A stretch of 52,500 bases of DNA from Symbiodinium natans (GCA_905221605.1 CAJNDS010002423.1:157501-210000); one strand, 5' to 3'; numbered from the stretch's first letter, positions 19,284 to 29,599 are shown. The notes: a model not told the origin generated them from the letters alone. Made by a program: numbers and translations.

Positions 19284-19355
19284 AGGGTTTAGGGTTTAGG
19301 GTTTGGGGTTTAGGGTTTAGGGTTTAGGGTTTAGGGTTTAGGGTTTAGGGTTTAC
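19284..19355 (+). repeat. TTTAGGG array
   Basis: About ten units. Confidence 0.9.
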
Positions 19356-19407
19356 GGTCTGTTTCCAACCAGGATGCCCCAAAAGTGCACTTGGGTAGTT
19401 CTCTAAA

Positions 19408-19466
19408 GTAGGCACAGTACAGCACCCTTACAATGAGGACCCCAGAACAAACCCCGAGAATTTTCC
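19408..19466 (+). repeat. Dispersed repeat family A, copy 1
   Basis: Contains cttacaatgaggacccc followed by ccccgagaattttcc, matching the right part of the copy at 25218. The most diverged of five copies. Confidence 0.4.
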
Positions 19467-19630
19467 ACTTAGGATTTAGGGTGCAGGTTTTAGGGAGTTT
19501 GGATTTCTACATCAAAAGCAACTCCAAACCCTAAACCCTACAGCCTAAACCCTAAACCCTAGACCCGAAACCCTAAACCCTAAACCCGAAACCCTAAACC
19601 CTAAACCCTAACTCCTGCCTTGCGGGCCAG

Positions 19631-19739
19631 GACTCCTGGGCAGAAGGGGGACGTCATGGGCAACGTGATCATCAGCCCGTGGCAGCTTCAGAACGACAAG
19701 AGCAAGTTGGACGGCACCGCCTGCGGAGTTCTTGGCCCA
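19631..19739 (+). CDS. Candidate exon
   Basis: After tgcgggccag, 36 open codons: TPGQKGDVMGNVIISPWQ, then LQNDKSKLDGTACGVLGP. CCCTAAA repeats on both sides. Confidence 0.5.
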
Positions 19740-19880
19740 GCCCTAAACCCTAAACCCTAAACCCTGAACCCTGAACCCTAAGCCCAAAGCCCCAAGCCCT
19801 GAACCCTAAGCCCTGAACACTGAACCCTAAACCCTCAACCCTCAACCCCTCAACCCTTCAAGCCTTCAAGCCCCAACCAG

Positions 19881-19913
19881 AAGCCGAAGGCCCATGTCCT
19901 CCAGTTCCGCGCT
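19881..19913 (+). CDS. Candidate micro-exon, 33 bp
   Basis: KPKAHVLQFRA between ccaaccag and a consensus donor GTAAGC. Both borders are good despite the small size. Confidence 0.4.
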
Positions 19914-20130
19914 GTAAGCATCCCTGCATATTATTAGGATGCTGCTATACGTTCTCGTTTTTCGTACCATGCTTCGTATTATTGCTTCTATCATCAGGTT
20001 TAGGGTGACTACGCTCAAGATCCAAGCCCCCTAAGGCTCTAAAGCTCCCAGATCCGATAAAAGGAATCCCAGCCCTACCACACGACTTTTGGCTTGGGGG
20101 CTTAGGGTCTCAAAGTTACCCGAGGCATGC

Positions 20131-20178
20131 TTCTCTTTCTCTCTCTCTCTATCTATCTATCTATCTCTATCTCTCTAT
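20131..20178 (+). repeat. TCTC/TCTA microsatellite
   Basis: Imperfect tetranucleotide tract. Confidence 0.8.
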
Positions 20179-20283
20179 CTCTACACCCATAAGCCTTAAG
20201 CTTTCGAAGTACCCCAATGGCCCCCGAGCTCCGAAATCTAAAGATCCCAGCCCCTCCGCCGCGACGCGGCGTGTGCTTGCCAG

Positions 20284-20363
20284 ATTTGGAGAGCGACGCC
20301 GGACAGCTCTTCTTGGAGCTGACCCCGCAGACAGGACCGAGCTTTTTTCCTGGCCCTGCTTAA
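20284..20363 (+). CDS. Candidate terminal exon
   Basis: Acceptor tgcttgccag in phase 1. Reads DLESDAGQLFLELTPQTG, then PSFFPGPA and TAA. TTTAGGG repeat begins shortly after the stop. Confidence 0.45.
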
Positions 20364-20766
20364 AGGAGGGGTTTAGGGTTTAGGGTTTAGGGTTTAGGGT
20401 TTAGGGTTTGCGGTTTAGGGTGTAGGGTTTAGGGTGTGTTTAGGGTTCTGGGAGGTAGCCTAAAACCCTAAACCCTAAATTTCAACCCTCAACCCCAAAC
20501 CCTAAACCCTGAAGTCCTGGGGAGAATTCAGGGGTATTGGGGGCCCAACTTGGAGACCTGAACTGCCTGCGATTTCATCACTGCAATGCCAGGCAGGGAG
20601 AGAGAGGGGGGGGGGGGGTTGGGCTTAGGGCTTAGGGTTTGGGGTTAGGGTTAGGGTTCAGGGTTCAGGGTTTAGGGATTAGAGTTTAGGGTTTAGGGTT
20701 TCGGGTTTTTAGGGTTTAGGTTTTAGGGTTACCCTAAAACGCCTGAACCCGAAACCTTGAGCTCAG

Positions 20767-20807
20767 GTGGTGTACGCCAGGGCGACGGCAATTCTCAGGA
20801 GGAACAT
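20767..20807 (+). CDS. Candidate exon
   Basis: Acceptor gagctcag, VVYARATAILRRNM, donor GTACAACC. The flanks are C-rich on both sides. Confidence 0.4.
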
Positions 20808-20940
20808 GTACAACCAACCCCACGCCCCAAATGCCAAACCCCAAGACCCAAAACCCCTGAACTCCCTAAACCCCAAACCCGAACCACCCTGCACCCTACG
20901 ACCCTAACTTCGGGGCGCTCGCCGGTGCGTAGCCCGCCAG

Positions 20941-21080
20941 GATTGAAGGAGAACCTCTACCTCAAGCACTTGCAGAATCAGTTCCCGGAGCTAGGCGGGG
21001 TTACCCTCACGGGCTCCCCTCCGCCCGAAACTGCAAAAGTCGGCCCTGAGCCCTCTCAACACAGCAGCCAAAGCCGTTCT
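20941..21080 (+). CDS. Candidate exon
   Basis: Acceptor cccgccag, then LKENLYLKHLQNQFPELGG. The frame stays open to a TTTAGGG repeat at 21091, but the true donor may be earlier, near the ELGG codons. Confidence 0.45.
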
Positions 21081-21297
21081 TTCTGTTTCGGGTTTAGGGT
21101 TTAGGGTTGAGGACCCAAGAAGCCTACCCAGGGTTCCGAATAAGCGACTCCCAAGACACATTTCTTGCGAGCCCGCATGATCTCCGAAGGGCACTGCCTT
21201 TGAGATTTTTCGGGATTTCGACATGGTTTTGACATGGTCGCATGCCCTGCGCGCCATGAGCCCTCCCAAAATGCCCAAACTCAGCCCCCACAAGCTT

Positions 21298-21536
21298 CCT
21301 AAACCCTAAACCCTAAACCCTAAACCCTAAACCCTAAACCCTAAACCCTAAACCCTAAACCCTAAACCCTAAACCCTAAACCCTAAGCCCTAAGCCCTAA
21401 GCCCTAAACCCTAAACCCTAAACCCTAAACCCTAAACCCTAAACCCTAAACCCTAAACCCTAAACCCTAAACCCTAAAACCTAAAACCCTAAACCCTAAA
21501 CCCTAACCCCTAAACCCTAAACCCTAAACCCTAAAC
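21298..21536 (-). repeat. Long CCCTAAA array
   Basis: More than 30 units with one short CCCTAAG block. Confidence 0.95.
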
Positions 21537-21538
21537 AG

Positions 21539-21631
21539 GCTTCTTCCGGGATCAGGATGAGCCCACGAAGGCTCTGCTGCGCCAGACTCTGGCTCGGCTG
21601 CTGGTGGTCACCGTGCTCAGCTTCTTCTCGT
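21539..21631 (+). CDS. Candidate exon with both splice sites in telomere repeat
   Basis: The acceptor is ccctaaacag at the end of the long array and the donor is GTAGGGTTTAGGG at the start of the next. Reads FFRDQDEPTKALLRQTLA, then RLLVVTVLSFFS, with a hydrophobic end that could start a membrane helix. A clear example of the CCCTAAA-exon-TTTAGGG layout. Confidence 0.55.
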
Positions 21632-21947
21632 GTAGGGTTTAGGGTTTAGGGTTTAGGGTTTCGGGTTTCGGGGTTTCAGGGTTTAGGGTTATTTAGGAGC
21701 ATTCACTAGTCATGCAATTACTCGAGCGTTGGAAAATTACCCACCCGCCCGAAGAATCGGCAAATGCCAAAGTTGCGGACACCAGCCCTCTTCTGCAACC
21801 CCTAAACCCTAAACCCTAAACTCTAAGCCCCCCCCCCACCCAAAAGCCCGTACCCTGCACAACCCCTAAACCCTAAACCCTAAGCCCTAAGCCCTAAACC
21901 CTACACCCTAAGCCCTCAGCCCTAAGCCCTAAGCCCTAAGCCCTAAG

Positions 21948-22017
21948 CCATTTCTGAACGCTCTTGACCTCACGCGACTGAGGTCTACTGGACTGCCACG
22001 GATCAGCCAGAGGCTGC
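21948..22017 (+). CDS. Candidate exon with repeat-derived borders
   Basis: The acceptor AG belongs to a CCCTAAG unit and the donor is GTTTAGGGG. Reads PFLNALDLTRLRSTGLPR, then ISQRLR. Confidence 0.5.
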
Positions 22018-22021
22018 GTTT

Positions 22022-22430
22022 AGGGGTTAGGGTTTAGGGTTTGGGGTTTAGGGTTATAGGGTCTTTTAGGGTTTAGGGTTATAGGGCTATAGGGTTATAG
22101 GGTTATAGGGTTGAGGGTTTAGGGTTATAGGGTTATAGGGTTGAGGGTTTCGAATTGCAGGGTTATAGGCTGTAGGGTGATAAGGTTCAGGGTCTAGGGT
22201 TAGGGCTATAGGATGTGGAGTGATGGGGTTTTAGGGTTTTAGGGTTTAGTGATTCGGGTTTAAGTTCAGGGTTTACCTTTTTGACCTGTTGATAGGGCAA
22301 TAGTAGTAGGCTTCTAGGGGTTACAGGCATGCTAGCCCAGTTGAGGGTTTTTGGGCTTGAGGGCTTTTGAGGGCCAGAGGGCTTGAGGGCTTGAGGGCTA
22401 GGACTTAGGGGGTTCAGTGACAGAGATTTG
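22022..22430. other. Degenerate TTTAGGG/TTATAGGG-like stretch
   Basis: Many GGGTTATA and GGGCTTGA variant units. No exon called. Confidence 0.6.
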
Positions 22431-22436
22431 TCGATT

Positions 22437-22496
22437 TCAATTCTCATTCTGGTAGCCGCTGCCCAGAACAACCTCCTCGGACCAAATGTGCCCTAA
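22437..22496 (+). CDS. Candidate terminal exon, stop in CCCTAA
   Basis: SILILVAAAQNNLLGPNVP followed by TAA within ccctaaaa. Hydrophobic. No clear acceptor. Confidence 0.3.
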   Translation, partial: SILILVAAAQNNLLGPNVP

Positions 22497-22596
22497 AATT
22501 GGGATCTACTGCTCCAATCCCTAAGTTTGTATTTGGATCGTCTGCGGTTTAGGGTTTAGGGTTTAGGAGTCATACCCAAACCTCGCTACGCCTCAG

Positions 22597-22648
22597 GCCT
22601 TTACGCGCGGCCAGGACATCGAGCGCAAGCTCCACGACAGCTCTTGGG
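22597..22648 (+). CDS. Candidate exon with consensus splice sites
   Basis: Acceptor cgcctcag, AFTRGQDIERKLHDSSW, donor g/GTAAGCC. Among the best splice borders in the window. Here the flanking repeats are reversed (G-rich left, C-rich right). Confidence 0.55.
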
Positions 22649-22780
22649 GTAAGCCAGGAGCTCAGACATGTTGGCGCTACCCTAAGCCCTAAACCTTAAA
22701 CCCTAGACCCTAAACCCTAAACCCTAAACCCTAAACCCTAAACCTGGGGATCGAATGAGCCTTTGGTGTCCTTTTTCAAG

Positions 22781-22836
22781 GTAACAGTTGTAGCCATTCG
22801 CATTACTTCTCGCGCAGTCGCCGGCTTCCAGCCGGA
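22781..22836 (+). CDS. Candidate exon
   Basis: After tttttcaag, VTVVAIRITSRAVAGFQ, then CCCTAAA repeat. Right border uncertain. Confidence 0.35.
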
Positions 22837-23039
22837 AGCCCTAAACCCTAAACCCTGAACCCTAAACCCTAAACCCTAAACCCTACGGGGAGCCCATATA
22901 CTTTAGGGTTTAGGGTTTAGGGTTTGGGGTTTAGGGTTTAGGGTTTAGGGTTTAGGGTTACTTACATACACCTTCTATACCCTATAAAACCCAAGGACCC
23001 ATACTTCAGACCCTCTGAAGAATGTAACAGAAGGCACCC

Positions 23040-23165
23040 TAACCCTAAACCCAGAACTTTAAACCCTAAACCCTAAACATCAAACCCTAAACCCTAAACC
23101 CTAAACCCTAAACCCTAAACCCTAAACCCTAAACATTAAACCCTAAACCCTAAACCCTAAACCCG
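23040..23165 (-). repeat. CCCTAAA array
   Basis: About 16 units with minor variants. Confidence 0.9.
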
Positions 23166-23275
23166 AAACAGCCAAGCCCTAAACCCCAAAACAGCCAAAC
23201 CCTGAACCCCAAACCCTACACCTCCCCCAGAAACACGAAGCAGCCCTACTGTTTGCTTCAGAACCTCAAAAAATA

Positions 23276-23285
23276 TCCCTAAACC

Positions 23286-23338
<53 letters not shown>

Positions 23339-23402
23339 AGCCTCAACCCTAAACCCTAAACCCTAAACCCTAAACCCTAAACCCTAAACCCTAAACCCTA
23401 AG
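23276..23402 (-). repeat. CCCTCAA block passing into CCCTAAA
   Basis: About nine CCCTCAA units, then nine CCCTAAA units. Confidence 0.9.
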
Positions 23403-23421
23403 TTTTTTCGGGGTTCTTCAG

Positions 23422-23499
23422 CAATTAGTAGAGCCAAGGATCCGGGAACTCACCAGCTCCTCACTGGAGAGCGGCGAGGCTGGTGAAATGGCTTTTGAT
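23422..23499 (+). CDS. Candidate exon, 78 bp in phase 0
   Basis: Acceptor ggttcttcag; 26 codons QLVEPRIRELTSSSLESG, then EAGEMAFD; donor GTTTTTGGGG. CCCTAAA on the left, G-rich repeat on the right. Confidence 0.55.
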
Positions 23500-23972
23500 G
23501 TTTTTGGGGTCAGGGTTTAGGGTTTAGGGTGTAGGGTTTAGGGTTTGGGGTTTAGGGTTTAGGGTTTAGGGTTCAGGGTTCAGGGTTCAGAGTTCAGGGT
23601 TCTGACGAACATGAAGTGAGACTCGCAAGCGAGAAGAGCGTGGGAGCAATGTGAAGGTGAGAACAGCGAGGAACAGGTGCGAAAATGCGGAAGCAAATCC
23701 CACTAAAGTTCAGCAAAGCATGGCAAATGCGACTATGTCCACCCCCCGCCCTCTCCTCAAACCCCAAACTCTAAACCCTGAAGCACCCCCGCCCCTAAAC
23801 CGTTTAAACCCTAAACCGTTTAAACCCAAAACCGTTTAAACCCTAAACCTTTAAACCCTAAACCCTACAACCTAATTCCTCAACCCTAAACCCTAAACCC
23901 TAAACCCGAACCCTAAACCCGAAACCCTAAACCGTAAACCCTAAACCGCAAACCCTACACCACCTTCGCCAG

Positions 23973-24056
23973 GTGTTCAACGCTGTCTTGACTGTCATGG
24001 CGGTGATGGATGTGGCGAGGTCGGACTGGAACGCGGGTTCGACCCTAATCCCATAA
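23973..24056 (+). CDS. Candidate exon
   Basis: Acceptor ccttcgccag, VFNAVLTVMAVMDVARSD, then WNAGSTLIP and TAA. A donor gag/GTCGG after VMDVA is an alternative end. Confidence 0.45.
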   Translation: MFNAVLTVMAVMDVARSDWNAGSTLIP

Positions 24057-24617
24057 GCCCTATAAAGCTGCGGTTTAGGGTTTAGGGTTTAGGGTTTAGG
24101 GTTTAGGGCCGCCCTATTACTCCCCAGGCTCCGCAAGCTTCCAGGTGAACCCCCCCTCCCTTACCCTCTGAGAACCCGTTTAAGACCTGTAAACCTCAAG
24201 ATCCTAAGTTTATGTGTTCCAGGTGTAAGGCCGGAAGGCATATCTGGATGTATTAGGGTTTAGGGTTTAGGGTTTAGGGTTTCGGGCCTAGGGTTCCTCG
24301 GTACTCTACAGCTGGCGCGCCTACAGGTCTGCTGGGCCTAAAGCCCTAAACCCTTAGCCCAACCCTTAATCCCGTCCCCTAGAAGCCCTCCCACCCCCGG
24401 CAATTCTAAGCAACAAAGTTCTACTGCCGGAGCCAGAAAGTCTTCATCCCCCTTAGCTTCAAACCTAAACCCTAACCCCCAAATGCCCCTAAAACCTAAA
24501 CCCTAAACCCTAAACCCTAAGCCCTAAACCCTAAATCCGAAACCCTAAACCCGAAACCCTAAACCCTAAACCCTAAACCCCGAATGCCAAAGGCCTCAGG
24601 GCTTAAGACCCAACCAG

Positions 24618-24689
24618 ATGGGCCCAAACCCGGCGAGGCTGCCGAAGTTCCGGACGCAACTTGCGCCCGACTGCTCCACGCCTACGCAG
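24618..24689 (+). CDS. Candidate exon
   Basis: Acceptor caaccag, GPKPGEAAEVPDATCAR, then LLHAYA; donor gcag/GTGCGTGG. CCCTAAA on the left, TTTAGGG on the right. Confidence 0.5.
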
Positions 24690-24938
24690 GTGCGTGGTCA
24701 TAAGTTTAGGGTTTAGGGTTTGGGGTTTGGGGTTTAGGGTTTAGGGTTTAGGGTCTAGGGTTTAGGGTTTAGGGTTTAGGGTGTAGAGAGGATTTAGGGC
24801 CAGTTGCCTACACCCGGCTTGTTTTCAGGGTGTGGAGCTTAGTTAGAGTACCGAGTTGAGTTGGTGCGACAGCCGGGCAAGCAGTCCGACTGCAGCACAC
24901 TATGTAGTTGCCAATAGAATCCTTCTTCGTTCCCACAG

Positions 24939-25099
24939 AAGCTACTCAGTCGATTCTAATCACAACTGGGCCCCTAGAGGTCTGGAGGGTGGGCTCGGAG
25001 CTTCCAAAGCTTGTTTTGCGTGATAAGAGGAACAGGCCCGAGTACCTGACACCCCACAACAAGCAGCTTCGTTTGATCCGAGACCCGCCTAGCTGCTAA
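24939..25099 (+). CDS. Candidate terminal exon
   Basis: Acceptor cgttcccacag, then 53 codons: EATQSILITTGPLEVWRV, VLRDKRNRPEYLTPHNKQ, and LRLIRDPPSC ending in TAA. The longest exon-like island outside the RCC1 gene. Function not recognised. Confidence 0.5.
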
Positions 25100-25122
25100 A
25101 GCCCCAAACCCCAAACCCTAAG

Positions 25123-25215
25123 CGACGAAAAGGGTCCGACGCTGCACGATGCCATGATCAAAGCCCTGAGGGCACGGCACATGCAATCACCAAACGCCTG
25201 GGAGTTTACGAAAAT
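25123..25215 (+). CDS. Candidate exon
   Basis: The acceptor is the AG of a CCCTAAG unit. DEKGPTLHDAMIKALRAR, then HMQSPNAWEF. The frame stays open into the adjoining family A repeat, so the end is uncertain. Confidence 0.4.
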
Positions 25216-25217
25216 AA

Positions 25218-25298
25218 GGGACCCCGAATCTAGACCCCAAATAGTAGGATTCCCTCAAAATGAGGACCCCAAGAAGGTACCCTAATTTCGGAACCCCA
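25218..25298 (+). repeat. Dispersed repeat family A, copy 2
   Basis: Pattern: ggacccc, ccccaaatagtaggattccct, atgaggacccc, aggtaccc, aatttcggaacccc. Aligns over about 80 bp with the reverse complement of 47499-47580. Confidence 0.75.
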
Positions 25299-25376
25299 CC
25301 TGAACCTTATGCATGCAGACCATGGTTGTTTGTGTCACTGGGCCCCTAGACAGTCTACTTGTCTAAAGGAGCCGGA

Positions 25377-25487
25377 ACCCTAAACCCTAAACCCTAAACC
25401 CTAAACCCTAACCCTAAACCCTAAACCCTAAACCCTAAACCCTAAACCCTAAACCCTAAACCCTAAACCCTAAACCCTAAACCCTAC
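25377..25487 (-). repeat. CCCTAAA array
   Basis: About 16 units. Confidence 0.95.
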
Positions 25488-25488
25488 C

Positions 25489-25539
25489 CTGGACTCCGAG
25501 CTCCTCGACACCTTTCTCGAACACCTTGGTTCGAGATAG
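25489..25539 (+). CDS. Candidate terminal exon
   Basis: DSELLDTFLEHLGSR then TAG, embedded between a CCCTAAA array and TTCTAGGGTTTAGGG. No separate acceptor; borders would be in the repeat. Confidence 0.4.
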   Translation: MDSELLDTFLEHLGSR

Positions 25540-25544
25540 TTCTA

Positions 25545-25695
25545 GGGTTTAGGGTTTAGGGTTTAAGGGTCTAAGGGTTTAAGGGTTTAAGGGTTTAAGG
25601 GTTTAAGGGTTTAAGGGTTTAAGGGTTTAAGGGTTTAAGGGTTTAAGGGTTTAAGGGTTTAAGGGTCAAGGGTCAAGGGTTTAGGGTTTAGGGTT
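25545..25695 (+). repeat. TTTAGGG array with a pure TTTAAGGG octamer block
   Basis: Roughly 12 consecutive 8-bp units between 25570 and 25667, bounded by 7-bp units. Confidence 0.9.
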
Positions 25696-25701
25696 TAGGG
25701 C

Positions 25702-25780
25702 GGAAAGGTGCTCAACCACGTGCTGAACAACTCGCCCAAGGCCACTGGCTGCGCGGGGTGTGGAAGGAAGCATGTGGGGT
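25702..25780 (+). CDS. Candidate exon
   Basis: GKVLNHVLNNSPKATGCAG, then CGRKHVG in a cysteine-containing frame. A second frame is also open, and splice borders are not clear. Confidence 0.3.
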
Positions 25781-25836
25781 TTGTTCGGAGTTGGGGGACC
25801 CCTACTTGCCGGGTCAAGGTGTTCAGGGTCATATGT

Positions 25837-25882
25837 GGGGGGTTTTCGAAATTCGGGGTACCTTATTGGGGTCCTTGTTAGC
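25837..25882 (-). repeat. Dispersed repeat family A, copy 3
   Basis: The reverse complement reads aaggaccccaataaggtacc then ccgaatttcgaaaaccccc, the right half of the family. Confidence 0.6.
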
Positions 25883-26122
25883 CCCCAAAGCCCCAACCCT
25901 CCACCCTAGCCCGGATCCCAGGCCCGGGTTTAGGGTCTAGGGTTTCGGGTCCCTAAAATCCTGAACTTCCTAAACTACCCTGAACCTCCAAACCCTCGAA
26001 CTCCCAAACACTTGCACTTAAGCCCCCAAAAGCCCACATGCCTTGAGATTTCCCAAACCCCTCTAGGGGTTTAGGGTTTGGGGTTTAGGGTTTCGGGTCT
26101 CAAACCCTTAAACCCTATGCAG

Positions 26123-26168
26123 GTCCTTCCTTCATTCGTGCGGATGCCGCCGGCCACCCGCCTGGGAA
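26123..26168 (+). CDS. Candidate exon
   Basis: Acceptor ccctatgcag, VLPSFVRMPPATRLG, donor GTAGGGGTT leading to TTTAGGG repeat. CCCTTAA/CCCTAAA on the left. Confidence 0.45.
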
Positions 26169-26530
26169 GTAGGGGTTCAGGGTTTAGGGTTTGGGGTTTA
26201 GGGTTTAGGGTTTAGGTTTGAGGTGAGATCTCCGAGAAAGCTCGGGCTTCGGGTTTCCGCAAATTTGGGATTGAGGTTTATGGTTTTCGAAAGTTAGGGT
26301 CGGTTTGGGTTCAGAGTTTAGTACCGTTTTGGTGGTTCCAGTAAAGATCAGAGTTTTTTTTTCGGGTTTGAGGGGGGTAACATTGGGGGCCCCCCATTTT
26401 GGGAAACTCCCACGCAACCACCAATGTACTCCTTTCATTTTCCCTATTAGCTTTGTCTGCCCCCCATAAACAAACCAATTAAACGATTGTAGTTTAGGGT
26501 TGGGTTTTAGGGTTTAGGGTTAAGGGTTAG

Positions 26531-26610
26531 ATCCGCTCCGATTGGCGGGGTTGTTGAGAGCCTTTCAATCTGTCATGAAGCAGGCTTCCTTGCTTCTGCT
26601 TGTTTTTTGA
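26531..26610 (+). CDS. Candidate terminal exon
   Basis: After ggttag, DPLRLAGLLRAFQSVMKQ, then ASLLLLVF and TGA. Helix-like. Confidence 0.35.
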
Positions 26611-26677
26611 CTGCTGCCCTGAACGCTAAACCTAAGCCCTAATCCCTAATCCCTAAACCCTAAACCCTAAACCCTAG

Positions 26678-26719
26678 GCTATCATCAGCTACACTCCCGA
26701 CCAAGTCACCGGTGACTAG
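26678..26719 (+). CDS. Candidate short exon
   Basis: Acceptor is the CCCTAG at the end of an array; AIISYTPDQVTGD then TAG. An alternative donor GTGACTAG lies after the Thr codon. Confidence 0.3.
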   Translation, partial: AIISYTPDQVTGD

Positions 26720-26837
26720 TCCTCACGCCCCGCAGAGCCTCAACCCCAGACCCCCAGGACCCTTCCAAGCATGCCTCGGGTTCGCTTCAAGCGCTAAACC
26801 CCTCAGCCCTAAATCCCCAGATCCCTAAACCCTAAAC

Positions 26838-26940
26838 CCTAAGCCCTAAACCCTAAACCCGAAACCCTACACCCTAAACCCTAAACCCTAAACCCTAAAC
26901 CCTAAACCCTAAACCCTACACCCTAAACCCTAAACCCTCA
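26838..26940 (-). repeat. CCCTAAA array
   Basis: About 14 units with scattered variants. Confidence 0.9.
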
Positions 26941-27012
26941 ATCCCCAGACCCCTAAACCCCGAAACCCTATCTCCCTAAATCCCTCAACCCTCAAACCCC
27001 AAAACCTGCCAG

Positions 27013-27066
27013 GAAGCACAGGCCCTGGCCAGGGACTGCCTGGCCCACGGAGTTGTCCTTTGTTAA
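27013..27066 (+). CDS. Candidate terminal exon
   Basis: Acceptor acctgccag, EAQALARDCLAHGVVLC, TAA, then TTTAGGG repeat. C-rich repeat on the left. Confidence 0.4.
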   Translation, partial: EAQALARDCLAHGVVLC

Positions 27067-27480
27067 TGGGTTTAGGGTTTAAGGTTTAGGGTTTAGTTTT
27101 TTTTTTGGGGGGGGGGGAGCGGGGGGGTTTAGGGTTTGGTAGGGGGCGGGAGGTGTTTTGGGGTTTGGGTTGTTACTCTCAGGGCTTCAAGGTTACAGGG
27201 TTTTGGAGTGCTCGGGTTTACGGTTTTCGGCTTTGGGGGTGTGGGGTTCCGGGTTGAGGTTTAAGGGTTTGGGTTTGGGTTTGGGGGACCAGGGGTTGTT
27301 GCCTCCGGGTGTCCAGGTTCAGGGTTTACGTGCTTAGGGTGCAGGGTTCAGGTTGTTTGTTTTTTTTGGTTTGGGGGGAGGGAGATGGTGAGGTTGGGTC
27401 TGGGGGTGGGGTGTTCTGAGGGGTTGAGTGCGTTTGTGTGTTATGGGGAAGTTTAGGGGGTGCCTTACAAGGTGTAGTCG
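27067..27480. other. G-rich degenerate stretch, no gene seen
   Basis: TTTAGGG-like, poly-T and poly-G patches. No exon-like frame with splice borders. Confidence 0.5.
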
Positions 27481-27578
27481 CGTTTGCACGACTTTTGTTT
27501 TTCTATTTTTCTGCTCCTCCTCCTCCTACGACGACGACGACTACTCTACTGCTACTGCCACTGCTGCTGCTGCTGCTC

Positions 27579-27908
<330 letters not shown>

Positions 27909-27991
27909 GAAAGGGGGGTAGCTGCAACCCTCAACCCTAAACCCTACACCTGAAGCCCTAAACCTTAAACATGGGACCCGCCATCACCAAG

Positions 27992-28060
27992 GCTTGGTCT
28001 CGGAGTTCATCTTCGCCCAGTTCATCTGGGCGGAGATCCCACCTGCAAGCGCTGCCCTTG
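27992..28060 (+). CDS. Candidate exon
   Basis: Acceptor catcaccaag, LVSEFIFAQFIWAEIPPA, then SAAL; donor GTGTTTAGGG starting a TTTAGGG array. CCCTAAA on the left. Internal phase 1-1 exon of 69 bp. Confidence 0.5.
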
Positions 28061-28130
28061 GTGTTTAGGGTTTAGGGTTTAGGGTTTAGGGTTTAGGGTT
28101 TAGGGGTTAGGGTTTAGGGTTAAGGGGGGA
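28061..28130 (+). repeat. TTTAGGG array
   Basis: About eight units. Confidence 0.9.
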
Positions 28131-28630
28131 GTGTGTACTACTACTTGCTCAAGAGCCCCTGAAATCTAAGCAACTTAATGATCCCTATACTGCCCTCACA
28201 GGGAAGAACGCCTTTGTGTTTCTTAGTTTTTGGGGGGTGTTCTTAAGCAAATGGAAGTGCAGGGCTTCGGGTGTGTGCGGTGCAGGGGTTTGGGCCTCGC
28301 ACCTTTTTGACGACGTCCCTTCGGAAGCAGTGATCTTATTGCAGTGCTACCCCTAATTCTCAATTCCGCTTCTCACTCCATACCCAGACCGGTTCTGCAT
28401 ACATCCACAGCAGCCCTGAGGGGGGGGGGGGGGGCTCCTTGATGAGCGCGCACGGTGTGATACAAAAAGAAGCAAAGTGAGCTCTGGCGTTTGTGCCTTT
28501 ACCCTCTAGCCCTCCATCCCCAAACCCTAAACCTGCCTGATCACTCCTTGCATTGAGTAGGGGTTAATTAAAGAGAGGCTGGTGATCCTAAGGTCCCAAA
28601 AGCCTCGGTACCAAGTGACTCTCTGCTGAG
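28131..28630. other. Unique stretch, no gene assigned
   Basis: Non-repetitive except for a 15-bp G run near 28420. No supported exon. Confidence 0.4.
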
Positions 28631-28633
28631 CAG

Positions 28634-28710
28634 GCGTGACCGCTGTGAAGACGATGCTTTCGGACTCGCGAGCAAAGCTTGCGAACAAGCCTCTTGGGAC
28701 TCGAACATGA
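28634..28710 (+). CDS. Candidate terminal exon
   Basis: Acceptor tgctgagcag, VTAVKTMLSDSRAKLANK, then PLGTRT and TGA. Not embedded in telomere repeats. Confidence 0.4.
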
Positions 28711-28788
28711 TTTTGGGCTTCGGCGAGTTTGGGCTTTACTCCGCATTAAAATGCGCTTATATGAACCTTATCTAAACAGGGCTTCAGG

Positions 28789-28886
28789 CTTCAGGGGGTT
28801 CGTGGCTTCAAGTCCTTGTGATGCCTGGACTCCAGCAGCATTTACCCTGGCGGGGGCAATAGCAGCCCTCACCTTTCCAAGCCCCT
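28789..28886 (+). CDS. Candidate exon
   Basis: Acceptor ggcttcag; SGFRGFVASSPCDAWTP, then AAFTLAGAIAALTFPSP. The second half is hydrophobic enough for a membrane segment. Confidence 0.35.
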
Positions 28887-29142
28887 AACCCTAAACCCGC
28901 TCCCGGGGGGAGAGCATGAACTTATGGGAGGGGCTATGGCTTTAACAGATGTTGTGCCTTCTCTGGGGCGTGCAGGAAGCTGGCCCGAATTGGGGGGGGC
29001 CACACACAGCGAGTCAGATGAAAGCCTGAAACTTCGTGCCCGACGCAGCAGCAGCCCGAACTCCGACGCCCCCCTCTTGCATGCTTCTAGGGCTTGGGGT
29101 TCAGGTCGACACCCCAAACACCCCCAAAAGCCCCTTGCGAAG

Positions 29143-29204
29143 CTGAGGACAAAGTACCTGGGTGTGTTCTTGTACTGCGTCTTCGTGGAGATGCCATGCT
29201 CCCG
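29143..29204 (+). CDS. Candidate exon
   Basis: Acceptor cttgcgaag, LRTKYLGVFLYCVFVEM, then PCS; donor cg/GTACAC. Hydrophobic, helix-like. Confidence 0.45.
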
Positions 29205-29599
29205 GTACACTCTCGGACTACTGCGGCCCTACCCTGCCTTATGAGCTCTTTTGTCCCCTAAGCCTCCCTTAGCCCCTCCCCACCGTAACCTCCCCCAAAA
29301 GCCCTAAAGATTCGGACGGGCTCCAGGTGGGTAAAGGTCCTGGAGTCCGAAGCAACCCAGGTTCCTGGTGTGCAAGTCCTAAGGCAAAATCCCTAAACCC
29401 CAAACCCCAAACCCTAAACCCTAAACCCCAAACCCAAAAACCCCAAGTTGTAAAGCAAAAGCCAAAGTGTATTGTCTTGATTACGGTTCCAGGTGGGGTG
29501 TGGCTGTACATCTGAGGGCCAAGAGCCAATCTCCGCCCCCCCACTGAGGACCCGTAAGTCCTTGTTTGCAAACACGTAAATGAATAAGTAAATCTCTCT

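Noticed and set aside
20991-21293. 100-codon - strand frame
   Set aside because: Opposes a better-supported + strand exon-like island and has no recognisable domain.
28924-29244. 106-codon + frame as one protein
   Set aside because: Only the last part (29143-29204) has splice-like borders and protein-like composition; the rest looks non-coding.
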